A stretch of 64,000 nt of DNA from Solirubrobacterales bacterium (lineage in GTDB: Bacteria > Actinomycetota > Thermoleophilia > Solirubrobacterales > 70-9): assembly GCA_025936755.1 (NCBI GenBank), contig JAICSS010000007.1:1-64000 (forward strand), written 5' to 3'. Position 1 is the stretch's first letter; every line of letters begins with the position of its first letter. A model generated the notes under the pieces. It worked only from the letters and a program-made list of their open reading frames with translations. It was not told the DNA's origin and ran no database searches. This document shows positions 26,315 to 34,873 of the stretch, in pieces. Both the position numbers and the translations under genes were made by a program.

Positions 26315-27172
26315 CTACAACCGCTCGGCGATCTTGGGGGCCTCGCGCTTGAAGACCCAGACGCCGAGGACGCAGGTGAGGACGTAGATCGCGGTGGCGG
26401 GGAGCATCGCCGCCCAGCTACCGGCGGCCTGAAGGGCGGTTTCGGCTTCCGGATCGATGATCCAGTGATGGGCCTGGGCGAAGATCAGGGTCAGGGGATT
26501 GGCGAGGAGTACGTCGCGGAGGAAGCTCGGTTCGATGATGCTGAGGGGATAGATGATCGGCGTGCCGTACATCAGCACGGTGGCGGCAACCGTCCAGATG
26601 ATCGCGACGTCGCGGAAGCGGACGTTCAGCGCCGAAAGAAGGAGCGAGACGGCGCAGGTGAGGACGACGATGAGCAGCAGGATCACCGGCAGCAGCAGCC
26701 AGGTCCACATCGGGGTGATGCCGTAGATGAGGATGAAGGCGAAGACGGCGATCAGGTTGAGGGCAAGGGTGAAGAAGGCGACCATCACCGACGAGAGCGG
26801 GATCACCAGGCGGGGGAACTGGGTCTTGCGGACGATCCCCTCCTGGGCCAGGACCGAGCCGACCGCCGCCCCGGTCCCTTCCTGGAAGAGGCCGAAGACG
26901 ACGAGGTTGAAGAGCAGCAGGACCGGATAGTTGGGCACTTCGAAGCGGATGATCCGCGTGAACACCACCAGCAGGACGCCGAACAGCATCAACGGCCTGA
27001 CCAGCGACCAGATGTAGCCGAAGGCGGTGCCGTGGAAGCTTTTCTTGAATTCCGTGGCCGAGATCAGCCAGAGGAGTTCGAAGAAGCGGCGGCTGCCGCC
27101 GCCGGTGGCGGAGGGGCCGCGGACCTCGCGCAGCTCCACCGGCTGCGCCGGCGCCTGGGCCTCGGCGCTCAC
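26315..27172 (-). CDS. wzm: Polysaccharide ABC exporter, permease
   Basis: 285 residues, ABC-2 permease with six predicted membrane segments (from GYIWSLVRPLMLFGVLLVVF to TAIYVLTCVLGVWVF). Conserved features are FFELLWLISATEFKKSFHGT and FPRLVIPLSSV before the second helix pair, and MYGTPIIYPLS, typical of Wzm/TagG. It works with the adjacent ATPase to move lipid-linked polysaccharide across the inner membrane. GTG 27172 overlaps the wzt stop by GTGA. Confidence 0.93.
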   Translation of the reverse strand: MSAEAQAPAQPVELREVRGPSATGGGSRRFFELLWLISATEFKKSFHGTAFGYIWSLVRPLMLFGVLLVVFTRIIRFEVPNYPVLLLFNLVVFGLFQEGTGAAVGSVLAQEGIVRKTQFPRLVIPLSSVMVAFFTLALNLIAVFAFILIYGITPMWTWLLLPVILLLIVVLTCAVSLLLSALNVRFRDVAIIWTVAATVLMYGTPIIYPLSIIEPSFLRDVLLANPLTLIFAQAHHWIIDPEAETALQAAGSWAAMLPATAIYVLTCVLGVWVFKREAPKIAERL

Positions 27173-28428
27173 CGGGCCTCGCCCTCCTTCAGCTCGAACT
27201 CGACCTCGGTCTCGAAGAAGGCCACCCCGGCCTCGTCTTTGCCGAAGACGACGAAGTCGAGGATGTGGGGGGAGTAGAGGACGATGTCGGAGATGTTGCG
27301 GTTGCGATGGACCCAGCAGCGAACGACGTAGCGGCCGGGGGCGAGGCGGTTTTCGACCCTGCTGCGGATCTGGATCCGCTCGCCGGCGGCGACCCGCTCG
27401 GGCAGGTCCTCCTTGGGGACGCCGAAGCCCATCACCTCGACGCCGTCGGGGTTGACGAAGGTGAAGCCGAAGATCGGGCCCTCGACGTCGCGCTTCGCCT
27501 CCAGCTCGGCGCAGAAGTGGAGCTCCTCGCCCTTCTCGACGTTGGCCGCCCGCCGGCCCGCGCCGTCCTGGAGCCAGGCCTCCCCGACGACGATGTCGGC
27601 GACCTCGCCGAGCGAGTCCTCGCCGCTGCTCGGCGCCGATTCGAAGTTCAGCCGCAGGTACTTGCGGGCGACCTCGCCCGGATCCCCCATCCCCCGCACC
27701 TCGCCGTCGTGGAGGAGCATCGCCCGGTGGCAGTAGTGCTCGACGGCGCCCATGTCGTGGGTGACGAGGATGACCGTGCGCTCGGAGTCGCGCATCTCGT
27801 GGAAGACGTCGGCGCACTTCTGCTGGAAGGCGGCGTCGCCGACCGCCAGCACCTCGTCGATCAGGAGGATCTCGGCGTCGGACTGGATCATCACCGAGAA
27901 GGCGAGCCGGACCAGCATCCCCGAGGAGTAGTTCTTCAGTTTCATGTCGACGAACTCCTCGAGCTCGGCGAACTCGAGGACGGCGCCGAGACGGCTGCGC
28001 GCCTGCCGCCGCTCCAGCCCCATCATCACCCCGTTCAGCTCGACGTTCTCGCGCGCGGTCAGCTCCGGGTTGAAGCCGACCCCGAGCTCGATGAAGGGGG
28101 CCAGCCGGCCGGCCATCCGCACCCGCCCCGCGTCGGCGGCGTAGATGCTGGCGAGGACTTTCAGCAGCGTGCTCTTGCCGGAGCCGTTGCGGCCGACGAT
28201 GCCGAAGAACTCGCCGCGGCGGATCTCGAAGGAGACGTCGCGCAGGGCGTGCAGCTGGCGGTAGTCGGGGCGCGAGAAGGTGGTGATCTGCTCTTTCAGC
28301 GAGCTGATCTTGTTGACCGGGAGGCGGAAGGACTTGGTCACCCCGCGCGCCTCGATCACGACCGGCTCGGCGTCGAAGTCGCGCCCGCGCGGGGTCGCGG
28401 GGCCGTCTTGGGTGGTGTCGACCGCCAT
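27169..28428 (-). CDS. wzt: Polysaccharide ABC exporter, ATPase with Wzt carbohydrate-binding tail
   Basis: 419 residues. ABC ATPase: Walker A GRNGSGKST (79-87), signature NYSSGMLVRLAFS (about 167-179), Walker B ILLIDE (187-192) and His224. Residues about 265-419 match the Wzt C-terminal beta-sandwich (FGFTFVNPDGVEVMGFG), which in known systems recognises the modified end of the O-polysaccharide. This tail means export is probably tied to a chain-terminating modification, consistent with two methyltransferase genes in the cluster. It lies 51 bases downstream of the coiled-coil gene in the same direction, with a GC-rich palindrome between. Confidence 0.94.
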   Translation of the reverse strand: MAVDTTQDGPATPRGRDFDAEPVVIEARGVTKSFRLPVNKISSLKEQITTFSRPDYRQLHALRDVSFEIRRGEFFGIVGRNGSGKSTLLKVLASIYAADAGRVRMAGRLAPFIELGVGFNPELTARENVELNGVMMGLERRQARSRLGAVLEFAELEEFVDMKLKNYSSGMLVRLAFSVMIQSDAEILLIDEVLAVGDAAFQQKCADVFHEMRDSERTVILVTHDMGAVEHYCHRAMLLHDGEVRGMGDPGEVARKYLRLNFESAPSSGEDSLGEVADIVVGEAWLQDGAGRRAANVEKGEELHFCAELEAKRDVEGPIFGFTFVNPDGVEVMGFGVPKEDLPERVAAGERIQIRSRVENRLAPGRYVVRCWVHRNRNISDIVLYSPHILDFVVFGKDEAGVAFFETEVEFELKEGEAR

Positions 28429-28479
28429 CTGCCGACTAGATAATCGAGCATCGACCGGCCGCGCGCCGGCCGCGCCGTC

Positions 28480-28788
28480 TCAGCGGTTGAGCAGACGGGC
28501 GCGGGCCCGCCGCAGAAAGCCGAGGTAGCCGCCGCGCAGGCGCTCGATTTCCTCGCGCAGCTGCGGGTTCTCCCGGCGCAGGTGCTCGAGCTCCGGGCGC
28601 AGCTCGGCCAGCTCCGCCTGGGCGCCGTCGCGTTCGCCGACCAGCTTCGCCACCGATCGCGCCGCCGGCGTCGCCAGGGCGGGACGGCGGCCGGCCTCGG
28701 CCGCGACCAGCTCGCGCCCGAGCCGTTCGTTGACCCGGCGCAGCTCCTCGACCCGGCGCTCGAGCCCGGCCGTGCGCTCGTCGCTCAC
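28480..28788 (-). CDS. Coiled-coil protein coupled to a glycosyltransferase
   Basis: 102 residues, almost wholly coiled coil (RRVEELRRVNERLGRELVAA and later LRRENPQLREEIERLRGG) with a basic C-terminus FLRRARARLLNR. GTG 28788 overlaps the glycosyltransferase stop (GTGA), so the two proteins are made together. It may be a scaffold or chain-length ruler like the coiled coils of other ABC-dependent O-antigen systems, by analogy only. No enzymatic motif. Confidence 0.78.
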   Translation of the reverse strand: MSDERTAGLERRVEELRRVNERLGRELVAAEAGRRPALATPAARSVAKLVGERDGAQAELAELRPELEHLRRENPQLREEIERLRGGYLGFLRRARARLLNR

Positions 28789-30737
28789 GAGCCCGCCTCC
28801 TCGAGCATCCGCCGGCGCCGCCGCGAGAGCGCTTCGTCCCAGGAGAGGGCGTGCAGGTCGCCGGTCCCGACACTCGAGAGCGAGTCCGGGCGAACGCGGT
28901 AGTTGGCCTCCAGGGCTGGGATCACGGCGCCGAAGCGACCGTCCTCGCGCAGCCGCCGGTAGAGCTCCCAGTCGGCCATCAGCACCCCCTCCTCCTCGTA
29001 GGAGTAACCCTCCCGCGTGAACAGCCGCCGGGGCATGAGGGCGATCGAGTCGCCGTCGGAGTTGATCGCGTCGTCGCTGCGGACGGCATTGCCGAGCGCA
29101 GCGTAGCCGCCCGTGCCCGCGGCGGCGAGCGCCTCCGGCTCGCCGAAGAAGCGCAGCCAGGAGGTGACGTAGGCGATCCCCGGGTCGGCCTCGACCATCG
29201 CCACCGCGCGGGCGACGAAGCCGGGCTCCAGGGTGTTGTCGGCGTCGAGGAAGACGACGTACTCGCCGTCGGCGAGGAGGATCGCGAGGTTGCGGGCGGT
29301 GCTCTCGCCCCCGTTCGGCTTGTAGAGGACGCGGACTCGGTCGAGTTCGGCCAGCTCCAGCAGGACCCGGTCCTCGGCGCGGAAGGAGCCGTCGTCGACG
29401 ACGATCACCTCGAGGTTGCGGTGGCTCTGGGCGAGCAGCGAGTCGACCGCCTCCCGCACCTCCTCGTGCTCCCCGAAGTAGGTGACGACGCCGGTCACCA
29501 GCGGCTCCGACGAATCGCCGAAACCGCGAAAAGGGTCACTGGAGAACCCTTTTTGCGGTCTCGCGGAAAAGAGGTCCCGGTATTCCTTCAGCACCTCGTC
29601 TTCGTTCGTCAGCTCGAGGAAGCGGGCGCGGGGGGCGCCGGAGGCGCGGAGGCGCTCGACCTCGGCGCGATCGGCCAGCAGGCGTTCGAGCCCGCGGCGA
29701 ATCGTTTCGCGGTCGCTGCCCTCGAGGTGCCAGCCGCTGACCCCGTCCTCGACGATCTCGGCGAGGCCGCCGGCCGGGGCGGCGAGCACCGGCACGCCGG
29801 CCCGCAACGCCTCCAGGGCGACGTTGCTCCAGCACTCGAACCGGGAGGGGACGGCGACGAGGTCGAACTCGCCGTATAGGTCCTGCAGCTCCGCGTGGGG
29901 AAGCGGGCCGCGGATGTCGACCCGCTCGTCCTCGCCGGCCATCAGCTCGATCGTCCTGCGCACCGACTGGTTCATCGGCGCGGTCTCGGTGTCGGCGCCG
30001 GCCAGGGTCAGGCGCCAGCCCGGGTCTTCGCTGGCGAGGCAGGCTTCGACCAGGGGCAGCACCCCCTTGACCCGCTGCAGCCGCCCGGCGAAGAGGATCC
30101 GCAGGGGCCCCCCGGCCTGGCGCGGGCGATCCGGCGGCTCGGCCCCCGGCTCGAAGGAGAGCCGGACCCGCCCGGCGGGCGAGAAGTCGAGGCCCGGGAC
30201 GTCCCTGCGGTAGGTCTCCAGCACGCTCTCGCCCGGGTGGACGATGCGGTCGGCGAGCCGCAGGGCCTCGCGCTCGAGGTCGAAGACCATCCGGTGGGCA
30301 GGCCGCGGCCAGGTGCCGTCGTGGAGGCAGATCAGCTCCGCCATCCCCCGCAGCCGGATCGCGATCGTCGTCCCCCGCAGCGCCGGGCTGCCGGCCGCCC
30401 GGGCCTGCAGCGGCACCAGCGCGTGGCCGCGGTAGTCGGGGAACTCGGCGTAGTCGGGCGGCGGCTCGGAGCCGTAGGCCTCCTCGATCGCCAGCGCCAC
30501 CGCCGCCGAGCGGGCGTGGTCGTCGCAGGAGAAGGCGATCGGCGGCAGCCGCGCCGGGTCGACGACCAGGTGCCGCGGGTTGGGCGCGTCGCCGGGGGCC
30601 GCCGGGGGCGCCGCGTCCTCGTAGGCGTGGACGATCGTCACCTCGTGCTCGCGCGCGAGCAGGCGGCCGAGCCGTCCCACGGAGAGGCCGAGACCGCCGT
30701 TCCGGCCGTGCTCGGAGGAGACGAGGAGGACGCGCAT
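28785..30737 (-). CDS. Bifunctional GT4-GT2 glycosyltransferase
   Basis: 650 residues. The N-terminal GT-B enzyme (about 1-385) has MRVLLVSSEHGRNGGLG, LRILFAGRLQRVKGV, and the Glu-x7-Glu type PSRFECWSNVALEALRAGVP. The C-terminal GT-A enzyme (about 400-640) has VTGVVTYFGEHEEV, VVDDGSF, FLDADNTLEPGF and MADWELYRRLRED. The linker DLFSARPQKGFSSDPFRGFG is encoded by a palindromic repeat element. Two sugars could be added in turn. ATG 30737 is chosen because TATCTT lies nine bases before it. It is the first gene of the operon that continues to the coiled-coil protein, wzt and wzm. Confidence 0.9.
   Translation of the reverse strand: MRVLLVSSEHGRNGGLGLSVGRLGRLLAREHEVTIVHAYEDAAPPAAPGDAPNPRHLVVDPARLPPIAFSCDDHARSAAVALAIEEAYGSEPPPDYAEFPDYRGHALVPLQARAAGSPALRGTTIAIRLRGMAELICLHDGTWPRPAHRMVFDLEREALRLADRIVHPGESVLETYRRDVPGLDFSPAGRVRLSFEPGAEPPDRPRQAGGPLRILFAGRLQRVKGVLPLVEACLASEDPGWRLTLAGADTETAPMNQSVRRTIELMAGEDERVDIRGPLPHAELQDLYGEFDLVAVPSRFECWSNVALEALRAGVPVLAAPAGGLAEIVEDGVSGWHLEGSDRETIRRGLERLLADRAEVERLRASGAPRARFLELTNEDEVLKEYRDLFSARPQKGFSSDPFRGFGDSSEPLVTGVVTYFGEHEEVREAVDSLLAQSHRNLEVIVVDDGSFRAEDRVLLELAELDRVRVLYKPNGGESTARNLAILLADGEYVVFLDADNTLEPGFVARAVAMVEADPGIAYVTSWLRFFGEPEALAAAGTGGYAALGNAVRSDDAINSDGDSIALMPRRLFTREGYSYEEEGVLMADWELYRRLREDGRFGAVIPALEANYRVRPDSLSSVGTGDLHALSWDEALSRRRRRMLEEAGS
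29523..29565. repeat. Palindromic repeat element inside the GT4-GT2 linker
   Basis: Inverted repeat with 14-base arms and one mismatch (29523-29536 ACCGCGAAAAGGGT, 29546-29559 ACCCTTTTTGCGGT), spacer nine bases. Bases 29550-29565 are an exact reverse complement of 26263-26278 in the wzm-side intergenic gap. It sits exactly between two enzyme domains, so an in-frame insertion is plausible. Confidence 0.7.
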
Positions 30738-30746
30738 GCAGGAGCG

Positions 30747-30756
30747 AAGATAACTT
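30747..30756. promoter_or_regulatory. Symmetric bidirectional -10 between divergent polysaccharide genes
   Basis: AAGATAACTT is palindromic except for one central base pair step. Read on the minus strand it gives TATCTT nine bases before ATG 30737; read on the plus strand it gives TAACTT (30751-30756) six bases before GTG 30763. It is the only AT-rich patch in the 25-base gap, so one element may serve both genes. Confidence 0.5.
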
Positions 30757-30762
30757 TCCCGG

Positions 30763-32499
30763 GTGGCGACCGGTACCAACGGCCCTCGCCCCGCACCCGC
30801 AGGAGCATTGCGCGGGGGCGGGCCGAGCACTCCCGTCCTCCTGCTGCTGACCTGGCTCTTCGGCGCCTCGGCCTGCCTGCTGCTCTACCTCGGCTCGAAG
30901 CTGACCTTCCTGCTCGACGACTGGGAGTTCCTCCTCTACCGCCACGGCGTCGACGCCGACTCGGTGCTCGACCCCCACGGCGAGCACATCGTCGCCCTGC
31001 CGGTGCTGATCTACAAGGCGCTGATGGCGACGGTCGGGATGGGCTCGGCCCTGCCCTACCGGGTCGTCTCGGTCGGCCTCTTCCTGCTCGGCGCCGCCCT
31101 CCTCTTCGTCTACCTGCGGCGCCGGGTCGGCGACTGGCCGGCGCTGGCGGCGACCGCGGTCGTCCTCTTCCTCGGCTCCGCCTGGGAAGACCTGCTCTGG
31201 GCCTTTCAGATGACCTACTTCGGCTCGGTCGCCGCCGGGATCGGGGCCCTGCTGGCGCTGGAACGGGAGGACCGCCGCGGCGAGGCGGTCGCCTGCGCCC
31301 TGCTGGTCGTCTCGATCCTCTTCTCCAGCCTCGGCCTCTCCTTCGCGATCGGCGTTGCCGTCTACGTCCTGCTGGGAGGCGAACGGCGGCGGCGGCTCTA
31401 CGTCTTCCTCGTCCCGCTCGCCGTCTACGGGCTCTGGTGGCTGGGCTGGGGCCACACCGCCGAATCGAGCCTCAGCTTCCACAACGTCGCCCGGACGCCG
31501 CTCTACGTCCTCGACGGGCTCGCCAGCTCGGTCGGGTCCGCCACCGGCCTCGGCAACTTCAGGCTCTCCGTCCACGACCCCCTGTTCTGGTCGCGGCCGC
31601 TGGCAGTCGTGCTCGTCTTCCTCTCCGCCTGGCGGCTCTACCGGCTGCCGCGGGTCCCGCGCTGGTTCTGGGTGGCGCTCGCGGTCGGCGGCTCCTTCTG
31701 GATCCTCGCCGGCTTCAACCAGATGCCGGGCCGCGAGGCCGGCTCCAGCCGCTACCAGTACCTCGGCGTCGTCTTCGGCTTCATGCTCGCCGCCGAGGTC
31801 CTGCGGCCGGAGCTGGAACGCGGCCTGCGGATCGGCAGGGCGGCGCTGGCGGCGATCGCCGTCCTCGTCGTCTTCTCCGTCGCCAGCAACCTGGACCAGC
31901 TCCATACCGCCTACAAGGGGACCTACCACCCGATCAGCCAGCTGGAGAAAGCCGGCCTGGGATCGCTCGACATCGCCGAAGCTACGGTCGAACCGGGCTT
32001 CGTCCTCAGCGAAGACGTCGTCGACACCGGCTTCGTCAACGTCGACGCCGGCTCCTACTTCGCCGCCCGCGACGCCTACGGCTCGCCCGCCTACTCCGCA
32101 GCGGAAATCGCCGCCAGCCCGGAGTTCGTCCGCTACGCCGCCGACAAGGTCCTCTTCGGCGCCCTGGGGATCGAAGAGGAAACGCTGCGGGGCGCGGCGC
32201 TGGCGCGGCAGGTGCCGACGGCGAGCTGCGAAACCGTCCCCAGCGACGGCACCGCCTCGCCGCTGCTGCGCGTGCCCCCGGGCGGGATCGCGATCAGGGC
32301 CGGCGGGGCGCCGATCGAACGCCTCGAGGTCAGCCGCTTCTCCACCGGCTCGGCCCCGGTCCTGGTCGCCGGCATCGGCGCCGGCGAAGCCGGGAGGCTG
32401 GCGATCCCGCGCGACGACGCCGGCGAGCCCTGGAAGCTGCGGCTGATCACCTCGGCGCCGGCGCTCGCCTGCCCGCTGGACGCAGGGGGCGGCGGATGA
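30763..32499 (+). CDS. Multi-pass membrane protein, GT-C-like (family copy A)
   Basis: 578 residues with about ten membrane segments, then an extracellular C-terminal domain of about 180 residues. The first external loop has LLDDWEFLLYRHG and HGEHIVALP, an Asp pair followed by a GEH, which fits the acidic site of GT-C glycosyltransferases. The C-terminal part holds FVNVDAGSYFAARDAYGSPAY. Three relatives lie nearby (33236, 34870, 37918). Polyprenol-linked donor use is inferred from context. GTG 30763 start; it overlaps the next gene by ATGA. Confidence 0.8.
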   Translation: MATGTNGPRPAPAGALRGGGPSTPVLLLLTWLFGASACLLLYLGSKLTFLLDDWEFLLYRHGVDADSVLDPHGEHIVALPVLIYKALMATVGMGSALPYRVVSVGLFLLGAALLFVYLRRRVGDWPALAATAVVLFLGSAWEDLLWAFQMTYFGSVAAGIGALLALEREDRRGEAVACALLVVSILFSSLGLSFAIGVAVYVLLGGERRRRLYVFLVPLAVYGLWWLGWGHTAESSLSFHNVARTPLYVLDGLASSVGSATGLGNFRLSVHDPLFWSRPLAVVLVFLSAWRLYRLPRVPRWFWVALAVGGSFWILAGFNQMPGREAGSSRYQYLGVVFGFMLAAEVLRPELERGLRIGRAALAAIAVLVVFSVASNLDQLHTAYKGTYHPISQLEKAGLGSLDIAEATVEPGFVLSEDVVDTGFVNVDAGSYFAARDAYGSPAYSAAEIAASPEFVRYAADKVLFGALGIEEETLRGAALARQVPTASCETVPSDGTASPLLRVPPGGIAIRAGGAPIERLEVSRFSTGSAPVLVAGIGAGEAGRLAIPRDDAGEPWKLRLITSAPALACPLDAGGGG

Positions 32500-33239
32500 A
32501 GCTCTCGGTCGTGATCCCCGCCCACGACGAGGAGGGCTCGGTCGGGGCGACCGTCGAAGGCGTCGCCGCCAGGCTCGGCGAGGAGGCGATCGAGTACGAC
32601 GTCCTCGTCGTCGACGACAACAGCAGCGACCGCACCAAGGAGATCGTCGAGGAGATCGGCGCCTCGAACCCGCGGGTCCGCTGCCTCACCTCCTACCACC
32701 CGCCGGGCTTCGGCTTCGCCGTCCGCTGCGGGCTCGAGCAGTTCGGCGGCGACGCGGTGGCGATCATGATGGCCGACGGCTCCGACAGCCCGGAGGACCT
32801 GGTCGCCTACCACCGGTTGCTGGAGGAGGGCTACGAGTGCGCCTTCGGTTCCCGCTTCGTCCGCGGCGCCCGGGTGATCGACTACCCGCGGACGAAGCTG
32901 ATCATGAACCGGATCGTCAACTTCGGCATCCGCGTCCTCTTCCGCCACGGCTACAACGACACCACCAACGCCTTCAAGGCCTACCGGCGGGAGACGATCG
33001 AGGCGATCCAGCCGCTCCTCTCCCACCACTTCAACCTCACCGTCGAGCTGCCGCTGAAGGCGGTGGTGCGGGGCTACAGCTACGGCGTCGTGCCGATCTC
33101 CTGGACCAACCGCAAAGCCGGGGTCTCGAAGCTGGCCCTGAGCGAGATGGGCAGCCGCTACCTCTTCATCGTCCTCTACGTCTTCCTCGAGCACCACCTC
33201 ACCCGCGGCGACTACCGGCGGCGGTCGAGCGGCCGATGA
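32496..33239 (+). CDS. GT2 glycosyltransferase, polyprenol-phosphate sugar synthase-like
   Basis: 247 residues resembling dolichol-phosphate mannosyltransferase: SVVIPAHDEEGSV, VVDDNSSD, MADGSDSPEDLV, YRRETIEAIQPLLSHHFNL and ISWTNRKAGVSKL. There is no C-terminal membrane domain. It is flanked on both sides by ATGA overlaps with GT-C-like membrane proteins, so it may make the polyprenol-phosphate sugar that those proteins use. The sugar is not determined. Confidence 0.88.
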   Translation: MKLSVVIPAHDEEGSVGATVEGVAARLGEEAIEYDVLVVDDNSSDRTKEIVEEIGASNPRVRCLTSYHPPGFGFAVRCGLEQFGGDAVAIMMADGSDSPEDLVAYHRLLEEGYECAFGSRFVRGARVIDYPRTKLIMNRIVNFGIRVLFRHGYNDTTNAFKAYRRETIEAIQPLLSHHFNLTVELPLKAVVRGYSYGVVPISWTNRKAGVSKLALSEMGSRYLFIVLYVFLEHHLTRGDYRRRSSGR

Positions 33240-34873
33240 GCGCCCGCCGGATCGGCGCGACGCCGGTGCTGCTGGCGGCGATGGCGGCCGCCGCCGCCTA
33301 CATCGTCGTCCTCGGACAGAAACTGAGCTTCCTGCTCGACGACTGGGGCTACATCGTCCTCCGCCGCGGCGGCGACTTCGAGAACTGGGTGCGGCCGGAC
33401 AACGAGCACTTCGTCGCCGGCCCGGTGACGATCTGGAAGCTGCTGATCGCGGCCTTCGGGATCGACTCGATGCTCCCGTTCAAGCTCGTCTCCACCGCGC
33501 TCTTCCTCGCCGGGGTCTGGTTCCTCTTCCTCTGGTGCCGGCGCCGGGTCGGCGAGTGGGCGGCGCTGATCGGGATGGTGGCGCTGCTCTTCTGCGGCGC
33601 CGCCTTCGACGACCTCCTCTGGTTCGCCTCGATCACCTTCCTCGGCTCGACCCTCGGCGGCCTGATGATGCTGGTCGCGCTCGACCGCGAGGACCGGACC
33701 GGCGACCGCCTCGCCTGCCTGGCGCTGACCCTCTCGCTCGTCTTCTCCAGCCTCTGGGTCGCCTTCGCCGCCGGCGCCGCGCTCGACGTCTTCCTGGGGC
33801 GGCGCGAGCGCCCTTGGCTCGGGCGCGCCTTCATCGTCGCCGTGCCGGCGGCGATCTACGTCGCCTGGTGGATCGGCTGGGGGCACGAGGCCGAAAGCGC
33901 GCTCTCGCTGCACAACGTCCTCCGCTCGCCGGCCTGGGTCTTCGACTCGGCCGCCGGCGCCCTCGCCGCCCTGATCGGGCTGGCGATCCCGGCGGAAGGG
34001 ATCACCGAGCCCAACGGGCTCGACTGGGGCCGGCCGCTGGCCGCGATCCTGCTGCCGCTGGCGCTCTGGCGGCTCTGGAAGATGCCGCGGGTGCCGCGCG
34101 CCCTCTGGGTCGTGATCGCCGTCGCCCTCGTCTACTGGTTCCTCGGCGGCTTCGACGTCAAGCCGGGAAGGGCCGCCTCGGCCAGCCGCTACCAGTACAC
34201 CAGCGCCGCCCTCGTCCTGATGATCGCCGCCGGCCTGCTCGGCGGCCTCCGCCTCCAGCGCCGGCTGCTGATCCCGGCCCTGGTCGTGCTGGCCGCCGCG
34301 GTGCTGCCGAACGCCGTCTTCTTCCACGAAGCCTACGAGAGCTACCGCCGCACCAGCCAGATCGAGCGGGCCGACCTCGCCGCCCTGGAAATCACCCGCC
34401 CGCGGGTCGTTCCCGGCTTCCGGATCGAAGAAGAGGACGCCGACACCGGCTACGTGCCGGTGGAAGCGAGCGCCTACTTCGAAACCCGCGACGAAGACGG
34501 CTCGCCGGCCTACGACGAAGCCGAACTGGCGGCGGCGCCCGAACACGCGCGCGTCCCCGGCGACAAGGTGATGGCGGCGGCGCTGGGCGTCGCGCTCGCG
34601 CCGGGCAAGACGGGCAGGGCCTGCCGCCCGGCGCCGCTCGACGAAGGCTCGCTGGTCCTGCCGCTCGACCGCGGGGGAGCGGCGCTGATGGCGACCAAGC
34701 CGCTGCAGCTGGCGCTCGGTCGCTTCTCGGAGTCCTTCCCGGTCGCGCTCGGCGAACTGGCCCCCGGCACCTGGACGACGCTGCGGATTCCCCCCGACCT
34801 CTCGCCGCAGCCGTGGAAGCTGCAACTGAGCGGCGCAGGGCAAGTGACGATCTGCCGGGCGCCCGGAGCATGA
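33236..34873 (+). CDS. Multi-pass membrane protein, GT-C-like (family copy B)
   Basis: 545 residues, same layout as copy A: about ten membrane segments and a C-terminal external domain. First loop LLDDWGYIVLRRGG and DNEHFVAGPVTIWKLL; later ASRYQYTSAALVLMI, and tail TGYVPVEASAYFETRDEDGSPAYDEAELAAAPE. Copies A and B share the DDW/(G/N)EH version of the loop. It is coupled on both ends by ATGA. Confidence 0.8.
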   Translation: MSARRIGATPVLLAAMAAAAAYIVVLGQKLSFLLDDWGYIVLRRGGDFENWVRPDNEHFVAGPVTIWKLLIAAFGIDSMLPFKLVSTALFLAGVWFLFLWCRRRVGEWAALIGMVALLFCGAAFDDLLWFASITFLGSTLGGLMMLVALDREDRTGDRLACLALTLSLVFSSLWVAFAAGAALDVFLGRRERPWLGRAFIVAVPAAIYVAWWIGWGHEAESALSLHNVLRSPAWVFDSAAGALAALIGLAIPAEGITEPNGLDWGRPLAAILLPLALWRLWKMPRVPRALWVVIAVALVYWFLGGFDVKPGRAASASRYQYTSAALVLMIAAGLLGGLRLQRRLLIPALVVLAAAVLPNAVFFHEAYESYRRTSQIERADLAALEITRPRVVPGFRIEEEDADTGYVPVEASAYFETRDEDGSPAYDEAELAAAPEHARVPGDKVMAAALGVALAPGKTGRACRPAPLDEGSLVLPLDRGGAALMATKPLQLALGRFSESFPVALGELAPGTWTTLRIPPDLSPQPWKLQLSGAGQVTICRAPGA

